From Candidatus Rokuibacteriota bacterium (GTDB lineage Bacteria; Methylomirabilota; Methylomirabilia; Rokubacteriales; CSP1-6), in the NCBI GenBank assembly GCA_003220265.1, contig QHRW01000029.1:26314-89485 (forward strand): DNA of 63,172 nt. Reading direction: 5' to 3'. The notes under the pieces are model-generated. The model had not been told where the DNA came from, made no database searches, and saw only the letters and a list, made by a program, of their open reading frames with translations. A program made the translations under genes and the position numbers. Below, piece by piece: positions 36,081 to 42,943 of this stretch. The stretch's first letter is position 1; every line of letters begins with the position of its first letter.

Positions 36081-37019
36081 GTGCTGCATTTGAAAGTCGT
36101 GCCGCTCGCGGCGGACTCGCTGGGTGTGCGGTCGATGGCCACGTACGTCGAGGCCGGCGGCACCGGCATCCTGATCGATCCCGGCGCCACGCTGGCCCCG
36201 TCGCGCTACGGGCTGCCGCCCAGCCAGGAAGAGTGGGAGGCGCTCAAGCGCGCCAACGACCGCATCTCGGCCTACGCGGCGCGGGCGCGCTATGTGTTCG
36301 TGAGCCACTACCACGAGGATCACTTTCGCTCCGACCCGGCCACCTACGCCGGGCGCGTGGTGCTGGTGAAGGACCCGCGGCGGATGGTGAGCGGCGCGCA
36401 GTCGCGCCGCGCGGAGGCCTTGTGGAAGGCGCTCGACGGCCCCGCGCGCGTGCAGGCCGCCGACAGCGTCAATATCGTCACGCAGCATTTCGAGCTGCAC
36501 GTCTCGCCGCCGCTGCCCCACGGCACCGAGGGCACGACGCTCGGCTACGTGGTCGCGCTGACGGTCGTGGACCATCACGAGCACCAGCGCTTCGTCTTCG
36601 CCTCCGACGTGCAGGGCCCGCTCTCCTCGGTGGCCGCGGCCTGGCTCATCAACGCCAAGCCGACGACGGTCTATCTCTCGGGCCCGCCCTCCTACGTGGA
36701 GCGCGAGGTGGGCACGGCCGCCATCGACCGGGGCGTCGACAATCTCCGCCGCGTCCTCGACGCCACCGGCTGCCGCGTGATCATGGATCACCACGCCGTG
36801 CGTGACCCCCGCTTCTCCGCGCGCTTTCAGAAGCTGTGGGAGACCGGCCGCGTGGTCACCGCCGCCGCCTACCTCGGGCTCACGGCGCAGCCGCTCGAGG
36901 CCGGCCGCGATCGGCTGTGGGCCGCCGTGCGCAAGCCGCCGGCCCGCCTGAGCCCGGCCGCGCGTGCTACGATGGCTCGCGAGCCGCGCAAATCCTCGAA
37001 AGGGGGAGCCTCCGAGTGA
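36081..37019 (+). CDS. UPF0282-like metallo-beta-lactamase-fold protein
   Basis: An MBL-fold protein of about 312 residues (309 if started at TTG 36090, which gives the family-like MKVVPLAADSLGVRSMA and may be the true start). The metal motif is VFVSHYHEDHFRSDP near residue 75. Further ligands are probably in FASDVQGPLS near 175 and IMDHHAVRD near 237. UPF0282 proteins are best known from archaea, and a nuclease or hydrolase role is suspected but not proven. It overlaps the selenoprotein peroxiredoxin gene by GTGA. Confidence 0.75.
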   Translation: MLHLKVVPLAADSLGVRSMATYVEAGGTGILIDPGATLAPSRYGLPPSQEEWEALKRANDRISAYAARARYVFVSHYHEDHFRSDPATYAGRVVLVKDPRRMVSGAQSRRAEALWKALDGPARVQAADSVNIVTQHFELHVSPPLPHGTEGTTLGYVVALTVVDHHEHQRFVFASDVQGPLSSVAAAWLINAKPTTVYLSGPPSYVEREVGTAAIDRGVDNLRRVLDATGCRVIMDHHAVRDPRFSARFQKLWETGRVVTAAAYLGLTAQPLEAGRDRLWAAVRKPPARLSPAARATMAREPRKSSKGGASE

Positions 37020-37483
37020 GCACAACGGAAAAGACGCTGAACGTAGGCGACGCCGCGCCCGACTTCACGCTGAAGACGATCGGGCTCAAGGAAGTCAGCC
37101 TGCACGACTACAAGGGCAAGAACGTCGTCATTCTCTTCTATCCGCTCGACTGGACCCCGGGCTGAAGCACCTGCATGCCCGCCTTCGATAAGCGCATCCG
37201 CGACTTCGAGGCGGCCAATACCCAGGTGCTGGGTATCTCGACGGACAGCCCGTTCAGCCACGAGAACTGGGCCAAGTCGGTCGGCATCAGTCACTACCCG
37301 CTGCTCTCCGACGTCCAGCGCACGGCCGCCAAGGATTACGGCGTGTACTGGGCCGACTGGAACGCCAACAGCCGCGCCACCTTCCTCGTCGACAAGGCGG
37401 GGAAGATCCGCTTCATCGAGAAGTACGGCAAGGGTCAGCTCCCCGACCCCGACAAGATGCTCGCCGAGATCAAGAAGTTGTAG
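37016..37483 (+). CDS. Selenocysteine peroxiredoxin (Sec50, USTC)
   Basis: With UGA at 37163-37165 read as Sec, this is a 155-residue AhpC/TSA-Bcp type peroxiredoxin. Residues 43-50 read PLDWTPGU, fitting the peroxidatic motif PxxxTxxC with Sec at the attacking position, and Cys53 follows (U-S-T-C). The remainder is collinear with the family: VLGISTDSPFSHENWAK, YPLLSDVQRTAAKDYGVY and TFLVDKAGKIRF. GTG 37016 overlaps the UPF0282-like stop. Without recoding, a 49-residue stub would result. It reduces peroxides using a thiol donor, possibly via TrxB. Confidence 0.85.
37175..37214 (+). promoter_or_regulatory. Weak candidate SECIS region of the peroxiredoxin
   Basis: Two alternative hairpins lie here. 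One is AUGC-GC/GC-GCAU (37175-37197) with a two-base bulge and a nine-base loop. The other is CCGCCUUCGA/UCGAGGCGG (37179-37188 and 37206-37214) with a long loop. Neither has the perfect short stem and GU loop found in the other two selenoprotein genes, so the element is not resolved. Confidence 0.3.
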
Positions 37484-37492
37484 ACCGTGACA

Positions 37493-37560
37493 GAGGGGCG
37501 TCCCGGGTTTCCCGGGGCGCCCCGAATATCAGGGGGCGAGGGGGCCATCTCGGGGCCCCC
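37493..37560 (+). repeat. 68-bp two-hairpin repeat, copy C
   Basis: It has the same length and layout as copy A (14697-14764). The last 14 bases are identical to copy A, and hairpin 1 differs in sequence but keeps pairing (GGGGCG/CGCCCC and CCCGGG/CCCGGG), so changes are compensated. It lies between the convergent peroxiredoxin and EamA genes, where it would act as a terminator on either strand; its last base is part of the EamA stop codon. Confidence 0.72.
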
Positions 37561-38453
37561 TATCTGATAGTCGTGAGCGCGACGCCGGCCAGGACGAGGC
37601 CGGTGCCGAGCACTTCCCAGATCCCCACGGGCTCGCTCAAGAGCGTCGCGGCCAGCACCACGCCGACGATCGGCGTGACGTTCAGGAAGACGGCGGCGTG
37701 GCTGGCGCCGACGCGATCGACGGCGCGATACCACCAGATGTGCGCGATGGCGCCGCAGATGGCGTGGTAGAACACGACGGCCCACGCGCGCGTGGACGTC
37801 AGCAGCGGGCGGGGGAAGAGCGGCGCCGTCAGCGCGGCCTCCGCCACGAGGATGCAGGTGCCGGCGACGTACGCCGCCGTCGTCACCAGCGCCGGCGAGT
37901 GCGTGCTGACCACGCGCTTGCCGTAGACGGTGTAGGCCATCCAGGCCACCAGCCCCACCAGCGTGATGAAGTCGCCCGCGCGCAGGTCCTCCAGCCGCAG
38001 CCGCCACAGGCGGCCGTCGGTCACGACCACCAGCACGCCGAGCGCCGACACGGCCACGCCCAGCTGCTGCCGGCGGCGCAGCCGCTCGCCGAGATAGGCG
38101 CGGGCTCCGAGCGCGACCAGCACCGGCGTGGCGGCCTGCAGGATGGCCGCGTTGGCCGCGGTGGTGTAGACGTAGCCGATGTAGGAGAGCTGCGTGGAGA
38201 GCACGAGCCCGGACACGCCCAGCACGATGAAGGCGCGCACGCTGTCGGGACCGAGCGCGCGCATCGAGTCGGCGGCGCCCGAGCGGAAGAGCAGCGCGAC
38301 GAGGAACGACGAGGCGATGACGGCGCGCACGGCGGTGAGGAACACGGGCGGAAAATCCTGCACGGCGAGCTTGCCGGTGGCCGGGAACGTGCCCCACAGC
38401 GTCGCGATCAGCAGCAGCGCTGCGTACGCGCGTGTTTGACTGAGTGCGGGCAC
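37560..38453 (-). CDS. EamA/DMT-family exporter
   Basis: A 297-residue membrane protein with about ten hydrophobic segments in two EamA repeats: LLLIATLWGTFPATGK near the N-terminus and GLVAWMAYTVYGKR near residue 165, ending TGLVLAGVALTTIR. The family exports amino acids, purines or other metabolites; the substrate is unknown. GTG 38453 lies 6 nt downstream of a TATGAT box, so it is probably leaderless. The stop codon touches repeat copy C. Confidence 0.85.
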   Translation of the reverse strand: MPALSQTRAYAALLLIATLWGTFPATGKLAVQDFPPVFLTAVRAVIASSFLVALLFRSGAADSMRALGPDSVRAFIVLGVSGLVLSTQLSYIGYVYTTAANAAILQAATPVLVALGARAYLGERLRRRQQLGVAVSALGVLVVVTDGRLWRLRLEDLRAGDFITLVGLVAWMAYTVYGKRVVSTHSPALVTTAAYVAGTCILVAEAALTAPLFPRPLLTSTRAWAVVFYHAICGAIAHIWWYRAVDRVGASHAAVFLNVTPIVGVVLAATLLSEPVGIWEVLGTGLVLAGVALTTIR

Positions 38454-38465
38454 CTGCCTATCATA
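38436..38465. promoter_or_regulatory. Bidirectional promoter sharing a symmetrical -10
   Basis: Plus strand: TTGACT (38436-38441), 17 bp, TATCAT (38459-38464), reading into the SRPBCC gene at 38499. Minus strand: TATGAT (38465-38460), 6 nt before the EamA GTG start. Both -10 boxes fall in the palindrome CTATCATAG. Divergent transcription from a symmetric -10 has been described in bacteria; use here is inference. Confidence 0.6.
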
Positions 38466-38498
38466 GCCCGCGTCGCCGACGGGCGGCTCCCACGCCGC

Positions 38499-38969
38499 AT
38501 GGCCGATCACGTCCTCGAAGCCCGCATGTGGCTCGCGCGCCCGCGCGCCGAGGTCTTCGCGTTCTTCGCCGATCCCCAGCACCTCGTCCGCGTGACGCCG
38601 CCGCGCCTCCACCTGCGGCTGCTCACGCCGTGCGCGGCGCTGCGCGCGGGGGCGGTGCTCGACCTCCGCGTGCGCTGGCTCGGCCTGCCGCTGCGCGCGC
38701 GCGTCTACGTGCGCGAGTACGACCCGCCCTACCGCTTCGTCGACGTCCAGGTGCGCGGGCCGTGGGCGCGCTGGGAGCATCGCCACCTCTTTCTGGAGGA
38801 GGGCGGCGGCACCTGGATCGAGGACCGCGTGACCTATCGTCTGCCCTTCGGCGCGCTGGGGCGGCTGGCGCACGGCGCGCTCGTCCACCGGCAGCTTCGC
38901 GCGCTGTGGGCGTACCGCCAGGCGCGGCTGGGCGAGCTGGTCGCGCGCGCGGGGGCGCCCGCGGGGTGA
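38499..38969 (+). CDS. SRPBCC (START/Bet v1-like) family protein
   Basis: A 156-residue protein fitting the SRPBCC ligand-binding fold: ARMWLARPRAEVFAFFADP at the N-terminus, then strands including LPLRARVYVREYDPPYRF and HLFLEEGGGTWIEDRVTYRLPFG, ending with a long helix. Related proteins carry polyketides or lipids or serve as cyclase-like domains. A 17-bp-spaced promoter lies upstream. The stop overlaps nfo by GTGA. Confidence 0.8.
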   Translation: MADHVLEARMWLARPRAEVFAFFADPQHLVRVTPPRLHLRLLTPCAALRAGAVLDLRVRWLGLPLRARVYVREYDPPYRFVDVQVRGPWARWEHRHLFLEEGGGTWIEDRVTYRLPFGALGRLAHGALVHRQLRALWAYRQARLGELVARAGAPAG

Positions 38970-39847
38970 GGCCGTCGGCGCGCGACGAGATCGGCGCCCA
39001 CGTCTCGATCGCGGGCGGGCTGCACCGGGCGGTCGAGCGCGGGCGCGCGCTCGGCTGCGGAGCCGTGCAGATCTTCCTCAAGAACCAGCGCCAGTGGGCC
39101 GCGCGGCCGCTCGGCGGCGAGGAGGTCCGCGCGTTCCGCGCGGCGCGCCGGGCCGCCGGCATCGCGCCCGTCTTCGCCCACGCGAGCTACCTCATCAACC
39201 TCGCCAGCCCCGATGGCGCGGCGTGGCGGCAGGCGGTCGATGCGTTCACGGACGAGCTCGAGCGCGCCGAGGCGCTCGGCCTCCAGAGCGTCGTCATCCA
39301 TCCGGGCTCGCATCCGGGCACCGGGCCCGCGCTGGGCCTGCCGCGCGTCGCGGACGCGGTGCGCGAGGCGCTCCGGCGGACGCGCGGCTATCGCGTGCGC
39401 ATCGCGCTCGAGAACACCGCCGGGGCCGGCGGCGTGCTGGGGCGCACGTTCGCGGAGCTGGGCGCGCTCCTCGACCGGGCCGGCCGCCCGCGGCGCCTGG
39501 GCGTCTGCCTCGACACCTGCCACCTCTTCGTGGGCGGCTACGACGTGCGCACGCCGGCGGGCTACGCCGAGGCGATGGCGGAATGCGCGCGGGTGGTGGG
39601 GCTGGAGCGCGTGCTGGCCTTCCATCTCAACGACGCCAAGGCGCCCCTCGGCTCGGGACTGGACCGCCACGAGCACATCGGCCGCGGGGAGCTGGGCCTG
39701 CGGCCGTTTCGCCTGCTGCTGTGCGACGCGCGCTTTCGCGACGTGCCGAAGGTGCTGGAAACGCCCAAGGAGCCGGAGCCGATCGCCGACTTGCGGAATC
39801 TCGCCACGCTCCGGCGCTTGCGGCGCCGGGCTACCGCGAGCTCGTGA
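38966..39847 (+). CDS. nfo: Endonuclease IV (apurinic/apyrimidinic)
   Basis: A 293-residue AP endonuclease with the trinuclear zinc site: IGAHVSIAGGLHRAVERG at the N-terminus, VVIHPGSHPG near residue 112, ALENTAG near 150, VCLDTCHLFVGGYD near 178-190, FHLNDAKAPLGSGLDRHEHIGRG-type segment near 218-240 and a VLETPKEP end. It cleaves abasic sites in base excision repair. GTG start in a GTGA overlap. Its last 17 bp overlap the convergent nth gene. Confidence 0.94.
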   Translation: MRPSARDEIGAHVSIAGGLHRAVERGRALGCGAVQIFLKNQRQWAARPLGGEEVRAFRAARRAAGIAPVFAHASYLINLASPDGAAWRQAVDAFTDELERAEALGLQSVVIHPGSHPGTGPALGLPRVADAVREALRRTRGYRVRIALENTAGAGGVLGRTFAELGALLDRAGRPRRLGVCLDTCHLFVGGYDVRTPAGYAEAMAECARVVGLERVLAFHLNDAKAPLGSGLDRHEHIGRGELGLRPFRLLLCDARFRDVPKVLETPKEPEPIADLRNLATLRRLRRRATASS

Positions 39848-40463
39848 CGCCGACGCGGCGGCAGAGCGGACGCACCGGGCACACGGAGCACCTGGGCGAG
39901 ATCGGCGCGCAGATGTTCTGGCCGAAGCCGACCAGCAGGTCGTTGTAGTCGATCCAGAAGCGCCGCGGCAGCCGCGCGCGCAGCGCCATCTCGGTCTCCT
40001 CGGGGTTCTTCGTGCGCACGTAGCCCAGGCGGTTCGAGATGCGGTGCACGTGGGTGTCCACGCAGATGCCGGGCTTGCCGAAGCCCATCGTGACCACGAG
40101 GTTGGCGGTCTTGCGCCCGACGCCGTTCAGCGTGAGCAGCTCGTCGAGCGTGTCGGGCACGCGGCCCTCGAAGCGCTCGAGCAGGTCGCGGCAGATCCCC
40201 AGGATGACGCGCGCCTTGGTGCGATAGAAGCCGACCGGATAGATGAGCCTGGCGATGCGGGGCGCCGGCAGCTTCAGCATGTCGGCCGGCGTGGCGGCGA
40301 CCGCGAAGAGGCGGGCCGCCGCGGGGCCGGTGGTGGTGTCCTGCGTGCGCAGCGACAGGATGCAGGCGATGAGGACGCGGAAAGGATCCCCGGTGGTGTC
40401 GGCCAGCTCGGCGAGCGCCGTCGGGTTCCAGGCCGGCCGCGTGCGCCGCAGCCGCCGGATCAC
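39831..40463 (-). CDS. nth: Endonuclease III (DNA glycosylase/AP lyase)
   Basis: A 210-residue HhH-GPD glycosylase. The helix-hairpin-helix is TLNGVGRKTANLVV near residue 115, containing the catalytic Lys. GICVDTHVHRISNRLG near 135 carries the catalytic Asp. The C-terminal [4Fe-4S] loop is C-x6-C-x2-C-x5-C (CAPISPRCSVCPVRPLC). It removes oxidised pyrimidines. GTG 40463 is 11 nt after the TPR gene stop. It overlaps nfo tail to tail, so two base excision repair nucleases are arranged convergently. Confidence 0.94.
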   Translation of the reverse strand: MIRRLRRTRPAWNPTALAELADTTGDPFRVLIACILSLRTQDTTTGPAAARLFAVAATPADMLKLPAPRIARLIYPVGFYRTKARVILGICRDLLERFEGRVPDTLDELLTLNGVGRKTANLVVTMGFGKPGICVDTHVHRISNRLGYVRTKNPEETEMALRARLPRRFWIDYNDLLVGFGQNICAPISPRCSVCPVRPLCRRVGVTSSR

Positions 40464-40474
40464 CTCGGCGATCG

Positions 40475-41212
40475 CTACTTGCCCTTGAGGGACTCGAGGA
40501 GCTGGCGGGCGCGTGGGGCGTCCTTGACGGTCCAGTCGGCCACGTTCTGCGGGCTCTTCTCGTCGAGGATGTGCTGCAGCTCGCGCCGGGCGTCGGCGGT
40601 GCGGCCGCTGGCGATCAGCACGCGGGCGAGATCGAGGCGCGCGTTGGTGAAGTGCGGGTCGATCTCCAGCGCCTTGCGGAACGCCGCCTCGGCCTTCTCG
40701 CGGTCGCCGCCGGCGATGCGCGGCACCTCGAAGAACACGTTGCCCTGCAGCGCCAGCGCGCGGAGGTTCTTGGGGTCGAGGGCCAGCGTCGCGTCGATCT
40801 CCTCGCGCACGGTCGGCAGCAGGAAGAGCGAGCGCATGATGCCCTTGGTCTGGCCCCAGCGTCCGGTGTTGATCCCGTACCACACGTGCGCCTCGGGATT
40901 CTTGGGGGCCAGCTCGACCGCGCGCTTGCCGATCTCGCGCCCCTTGTCGTAGGCGGCCAGCTTGTCGTCGGTGGACTGCGCGCGCACGTCGCCCACGAGG
41001 AAGTAGACGTAGGAGAGCATCACCATCGTGTCGGGCTGCGAGTCCGTGGCCAGCGCGCGCTCGAGGGCCTCGCGCGCGCGGTCGATGTTGGCCGGATCCT
41101 GGTGGTAGCGGTTCACGAGCGCGCGGGCAGCCTCCGCCGGAGTCTGGGCGGCGGCCGTGAGCGGTCCGAGGAGCGCGGCGAGCGCGAGCGCGACGCTGAT
41201 ACGCGCGAGCAT
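40475..41212 (-). CDS. Exported TPR-repeat protein
   Basis: A 245-residue protein. The start at 41212 gives MLARISVALALAALLGPLTAAAQ, a signal peptide cleaved after Ala-Gln-like residues. The mature part has several tetratricopeptide-like helical repeats (ALALDPKNLRALALQGNVFFE, then KALEIDPHFTNARLDLARVL). Proteins of this kind, some related to regulators of microtubule dynamics (RMDN-like), scaffold complexes; the partner is unknown. The -10-like box TAGAGT lies 8 nt before the start. nth follows 11 nt after its stop. Confidence 0.78.
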   Translation of the reverse strand: MLARISVALALAALLGPLTAAAQTPAEAARALVNRYHQDPANIDRAREALERALATDSQPDTMVMLSYVYFLVGDVRAQSTDDKLAAYDKGREIGKRAVELAPKNPEAHVWYGINTGRWGQTKGIMRSLFLLPTVREEIDATLALDPKNLRALALQGNVFFEVPRIAGGDREKAEAAFRKALEIDPHFTNARLDLARVLIASGRTADARRELQHILDEKSPQNVADWTVKDAPRARQLLESLKGK

Positions 41213-41220
41213 CGCCGCCC

Positions 41221-41240
41221 ACTCTACCACGGGCGATAAT
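41221..41240. promoter_or_regulatory. Back-to-back leaderless promoters
   Basis: Minus strand TAGAGT (41226-41221) lies 8 nt before the TPR gene ATG at 41212. Plus strand GATAAT (41235-41240) lies 7 nt before the LLM gene GTG at 41248. The two start codons are only 35 bp apart, leaving no room for untranslated leaders. No Shine-Dalgarno is present on either side. Confidence 0.5.
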
Positions 41241-41247
41241 CGGGTCC

Positions 41248-42171
41248 GTGGCGGCGCTCGCGCTCGGCGTCCAGACCTGGTCCACCGACGTGGCAGCCGT
41301 GACGCGCTTCTGGCGCGCCGCCGACGAGCTCGACTACGCGCGCATCACGTACGGCGACGGGCTGTGGGACTTCACCCACGACGGCTGGACGATGCTCGGC
41401 GCCCTGGCCGCCGTCACCGGCCGCGCGCGCCTCGGTCCCGCCGTGACGTACGCCTTCGATCCGGCCGCGCACCATCCGTCCTGGCTCGCCAAGCGCGCCG
41501 TCACCGTCGATCACCTCTCGGGCGGGCGGCTCGACCTCCGCCTGGCCGTCGGCGCCGAGGCCGCCGCCACGCGTGATGCCTGGGAGCGCCACGGCATTCG
41601 CTATCCACCGGCGGCGGCGCGCATCGCCGCCGTCGAGGAGGCGGTGGCCATCGTGCGCGCCCTCTGGCGAGGCGAGGTGGTGGACGCGAAGGGGCGCACG
41701 TTCAGCGTGCACGGCGCGCAGCTGTCGCCGCTGCCCGTGCAGCGGCCGGGACCGCCGGTGTGGATCGCCGCGATGAAGCCGCGTGCGCTGGCGCTGGCGG
41801 CGCGCTGCGCCGACGGCTGGGAGGCGTCGTACGTGAGCCCGTCGGGATTCGCCGCGCTCTCGGCGCGCTTCGATCGCCTGCTGGAGGCGGCGGGCCGGCC
41901 GCCCGAGACCGTCCGCCGATCGGTCGAGGTCGACGTGGCGCTCGTCGAGTCTCCCGCGGAGCGCGACGCGTGGATCCGGCGCTTTTGCGCCGCGCGCGGC
42001 CTCACGGCGAGCGACCCGCTGCTGGAGACCACGTTGATCGGCGACCTCGAGCACGTCACCGATCGCATCGCCGCCTACGCGGCCGCCGGCGCGACGGACC
42101 TGATGCTCGGCTTCGCCGACTTTCCAGACACGCGCATGCTCGAGCGGCTCGCCCGCGCGCTCGGGCGCTAG
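41248..42171 (+). CDS. LLM-class flavin/F420-dependent oxidoreductase
   Basis: A 307-residue luciferase-like monooxygenase-fold TIM barrel: LALGVQTWSTDVAAV at the N-terminus, VTVDHLSGGRLDLRLAVG near residue 95, PVWIAAMKPRALALAARCADGWEASY near 170-195, and GATDLMLGF near the end. It binds FMN or F420 and oxidises an unknown substrate. GTG start with a GATAAT box 7 nt upstream. Its stop shares the palindrome CTAG with the convergent hypothetical gene. Confidence 0.87.
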   Translation: MAALALGVQTWSTDVAAVTRFWRAADELDYARITYGDGLWDFTHDGWTMLGALAAVTGRARLGPAVTYAFDPAAHHPSWLAKRAVTVDHLSGGRLDLRLAVGAEAAATRDAWERHGIRYPPAAARIAAVEEAVAIVRALWRGEVVDAKGRTFSVHGAQLSPLPVQRPGPPVWIAAMKPRALALAARCADGWEASYVSPSGFAALSARFDRLLEAAGRPPETVRRSVEVDVALVESPAERDAWIRRFCAARGLTASDPLLETTLIGDLEHVTDRIAAYAAAGATDLMLGFADFPDTRMLERLARALGR

Positions 42172-42617
42172 CCCTCGAGCAGCTCGAACAGCGTGCGCAG
42201 CCGGTCCGCGGCGGCGGCCGGCGGCTCGTGCGCGATGGACTCGGCGGCAGCCAGCACGACCCACGCGCGCGTGGCGACGGCGCCGCCGAGCGCGCCGCGC
42301 GGCGGGACGCGCGCCAGGATCTCCTCGAGCGCGAGGCGGACCTGCTCGCGGGCCCACGCCAGCGCCAGCGCGGCCGTCTTGTCCTCGCGTCCACGGATCC
42401 ACGCGCGCGCGACGGCGCGCGGCAGCGCCGCCTCCGGCGCGTGGGCGGCGGCGAGGGCACGGAGCGCGGCGCCGGGCTCGGCCTCGGCGGGCAGCGCGGC
42501 GAGCTCGCGCGCGAGCGCGAGCAGCAGCGTCTCGGCCTCGCTCGGCTTGGGGGTGGCGCTGGCGGCGGCGCGCGCCGGTCGCCGTGCTCGAGCCCGCTTG
42601 GGTCGGCGGCGTGGCAT
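42168..42617 (-). CDS. Hypothetical helical protein with basic N-terminus
   Basis: A 149-residue protein I do not recognise. An Arg/Lys-rich start (MPRRRPKRARARRPARAA) is followed by an Ala-rich, all-helical domain that resembles the ligand-binding half of TetR regulators (RAWVVLAAAESIAHEPPAAAADRLRTL), but no helix-turn-helix is present. ATG 42617 is chosen because a TACTAT box lies 10 nt upstream. Its codon pattern matches the neighbourhood. Confidence 0.55.
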   Translation of the reverse strand: MPRRRPKRARARRPARAAASATPKPSEAETLLLALARELAALPAEAEPGAALRALAAAHAPEAALPRAVARAWIRGREDKTAALALAWAREQVRLALEEILARVPPRGALGGAVATRAWVVLAAAESIAHEPPAAAADRLRTLFELLEG

Positions 42618-42673
42618 GGCGCCCACCATAGTAAGGGGGGCCGGCGGCAAGCGCCTTGCAGCGGTTTGCACTC

Positions 42674-42934
42674 ATGACGGAGATCATCCACGTCTTTCAG
42701 ACGCCGGTGTCGTACGGGGACCGCGGCTGGACGGCCGAAGCCCGGGGGCAGGGGCGCGAGGACGGGCGCTGGGAGGGCTGGCTCGTCTTCACGCCGGCCG
42801 ACGGCACGCCGCCGCTGGCCACCGAGCGCGAGACCACGCAAAGCAATCGGCAGGCGCTCGTGTACTGGGCGCGAGGCCTGGCGCCGACGTATCTCGACGG
42901 CGCCTTCCGCCGCGCCCTCGGCCGCGCGGCGTAA
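42674..42934 (+). CDS. Small hypothetical protein
   Basis: An 86-residue soluble protein with no recognised domain. It contains HVFQTPVSYGDRGWTAEARG and LVYWARGLAPTYLDGAFRRAL. The amphipathic sequence and normal codon use suggest a real gene. It lies between the divergent hypothetical gene and the convergent macB permease gene. No clear promoter or ribosome binding site is visible; the 56-bp gap upstream holds the TACTAT box of the opposite strand. Confidence 0.55.
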   Translation: MTEIIHVFQTPVSYGDRGWTAEARGQGREDGRWEGWLVFTPADGTPPLATERETTQSNRQALVYWARGLAPTYLDGAFRRALGRAA

Positions 42935-42943
42935 GCGCGCCGG

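Noticed and set aside
27300..37165. Genome-wide reassignment of UGA to an amino acid such as Gly or Trp
   Set aside because: UGA is used as the normal stop in most genes here, including the many NTGA overlaps. Only the three redox sites require read-through.
13579..37165. The three UGAs as sequencing errors or pseudogenes
   Set aside because: All three fall precisely on the first residue of a CxxC, with intact frames on both sides, and two have perfect downstream hairpins. Random errors would not choose these sites. It still needs read-level confirmation.
42168..42617. TetR-family regulator
   Set aside because: The helical part resembles a TetR effector domain, but the N-terminal helix-turn-helix is absent; only an Arg-rich tail is present.
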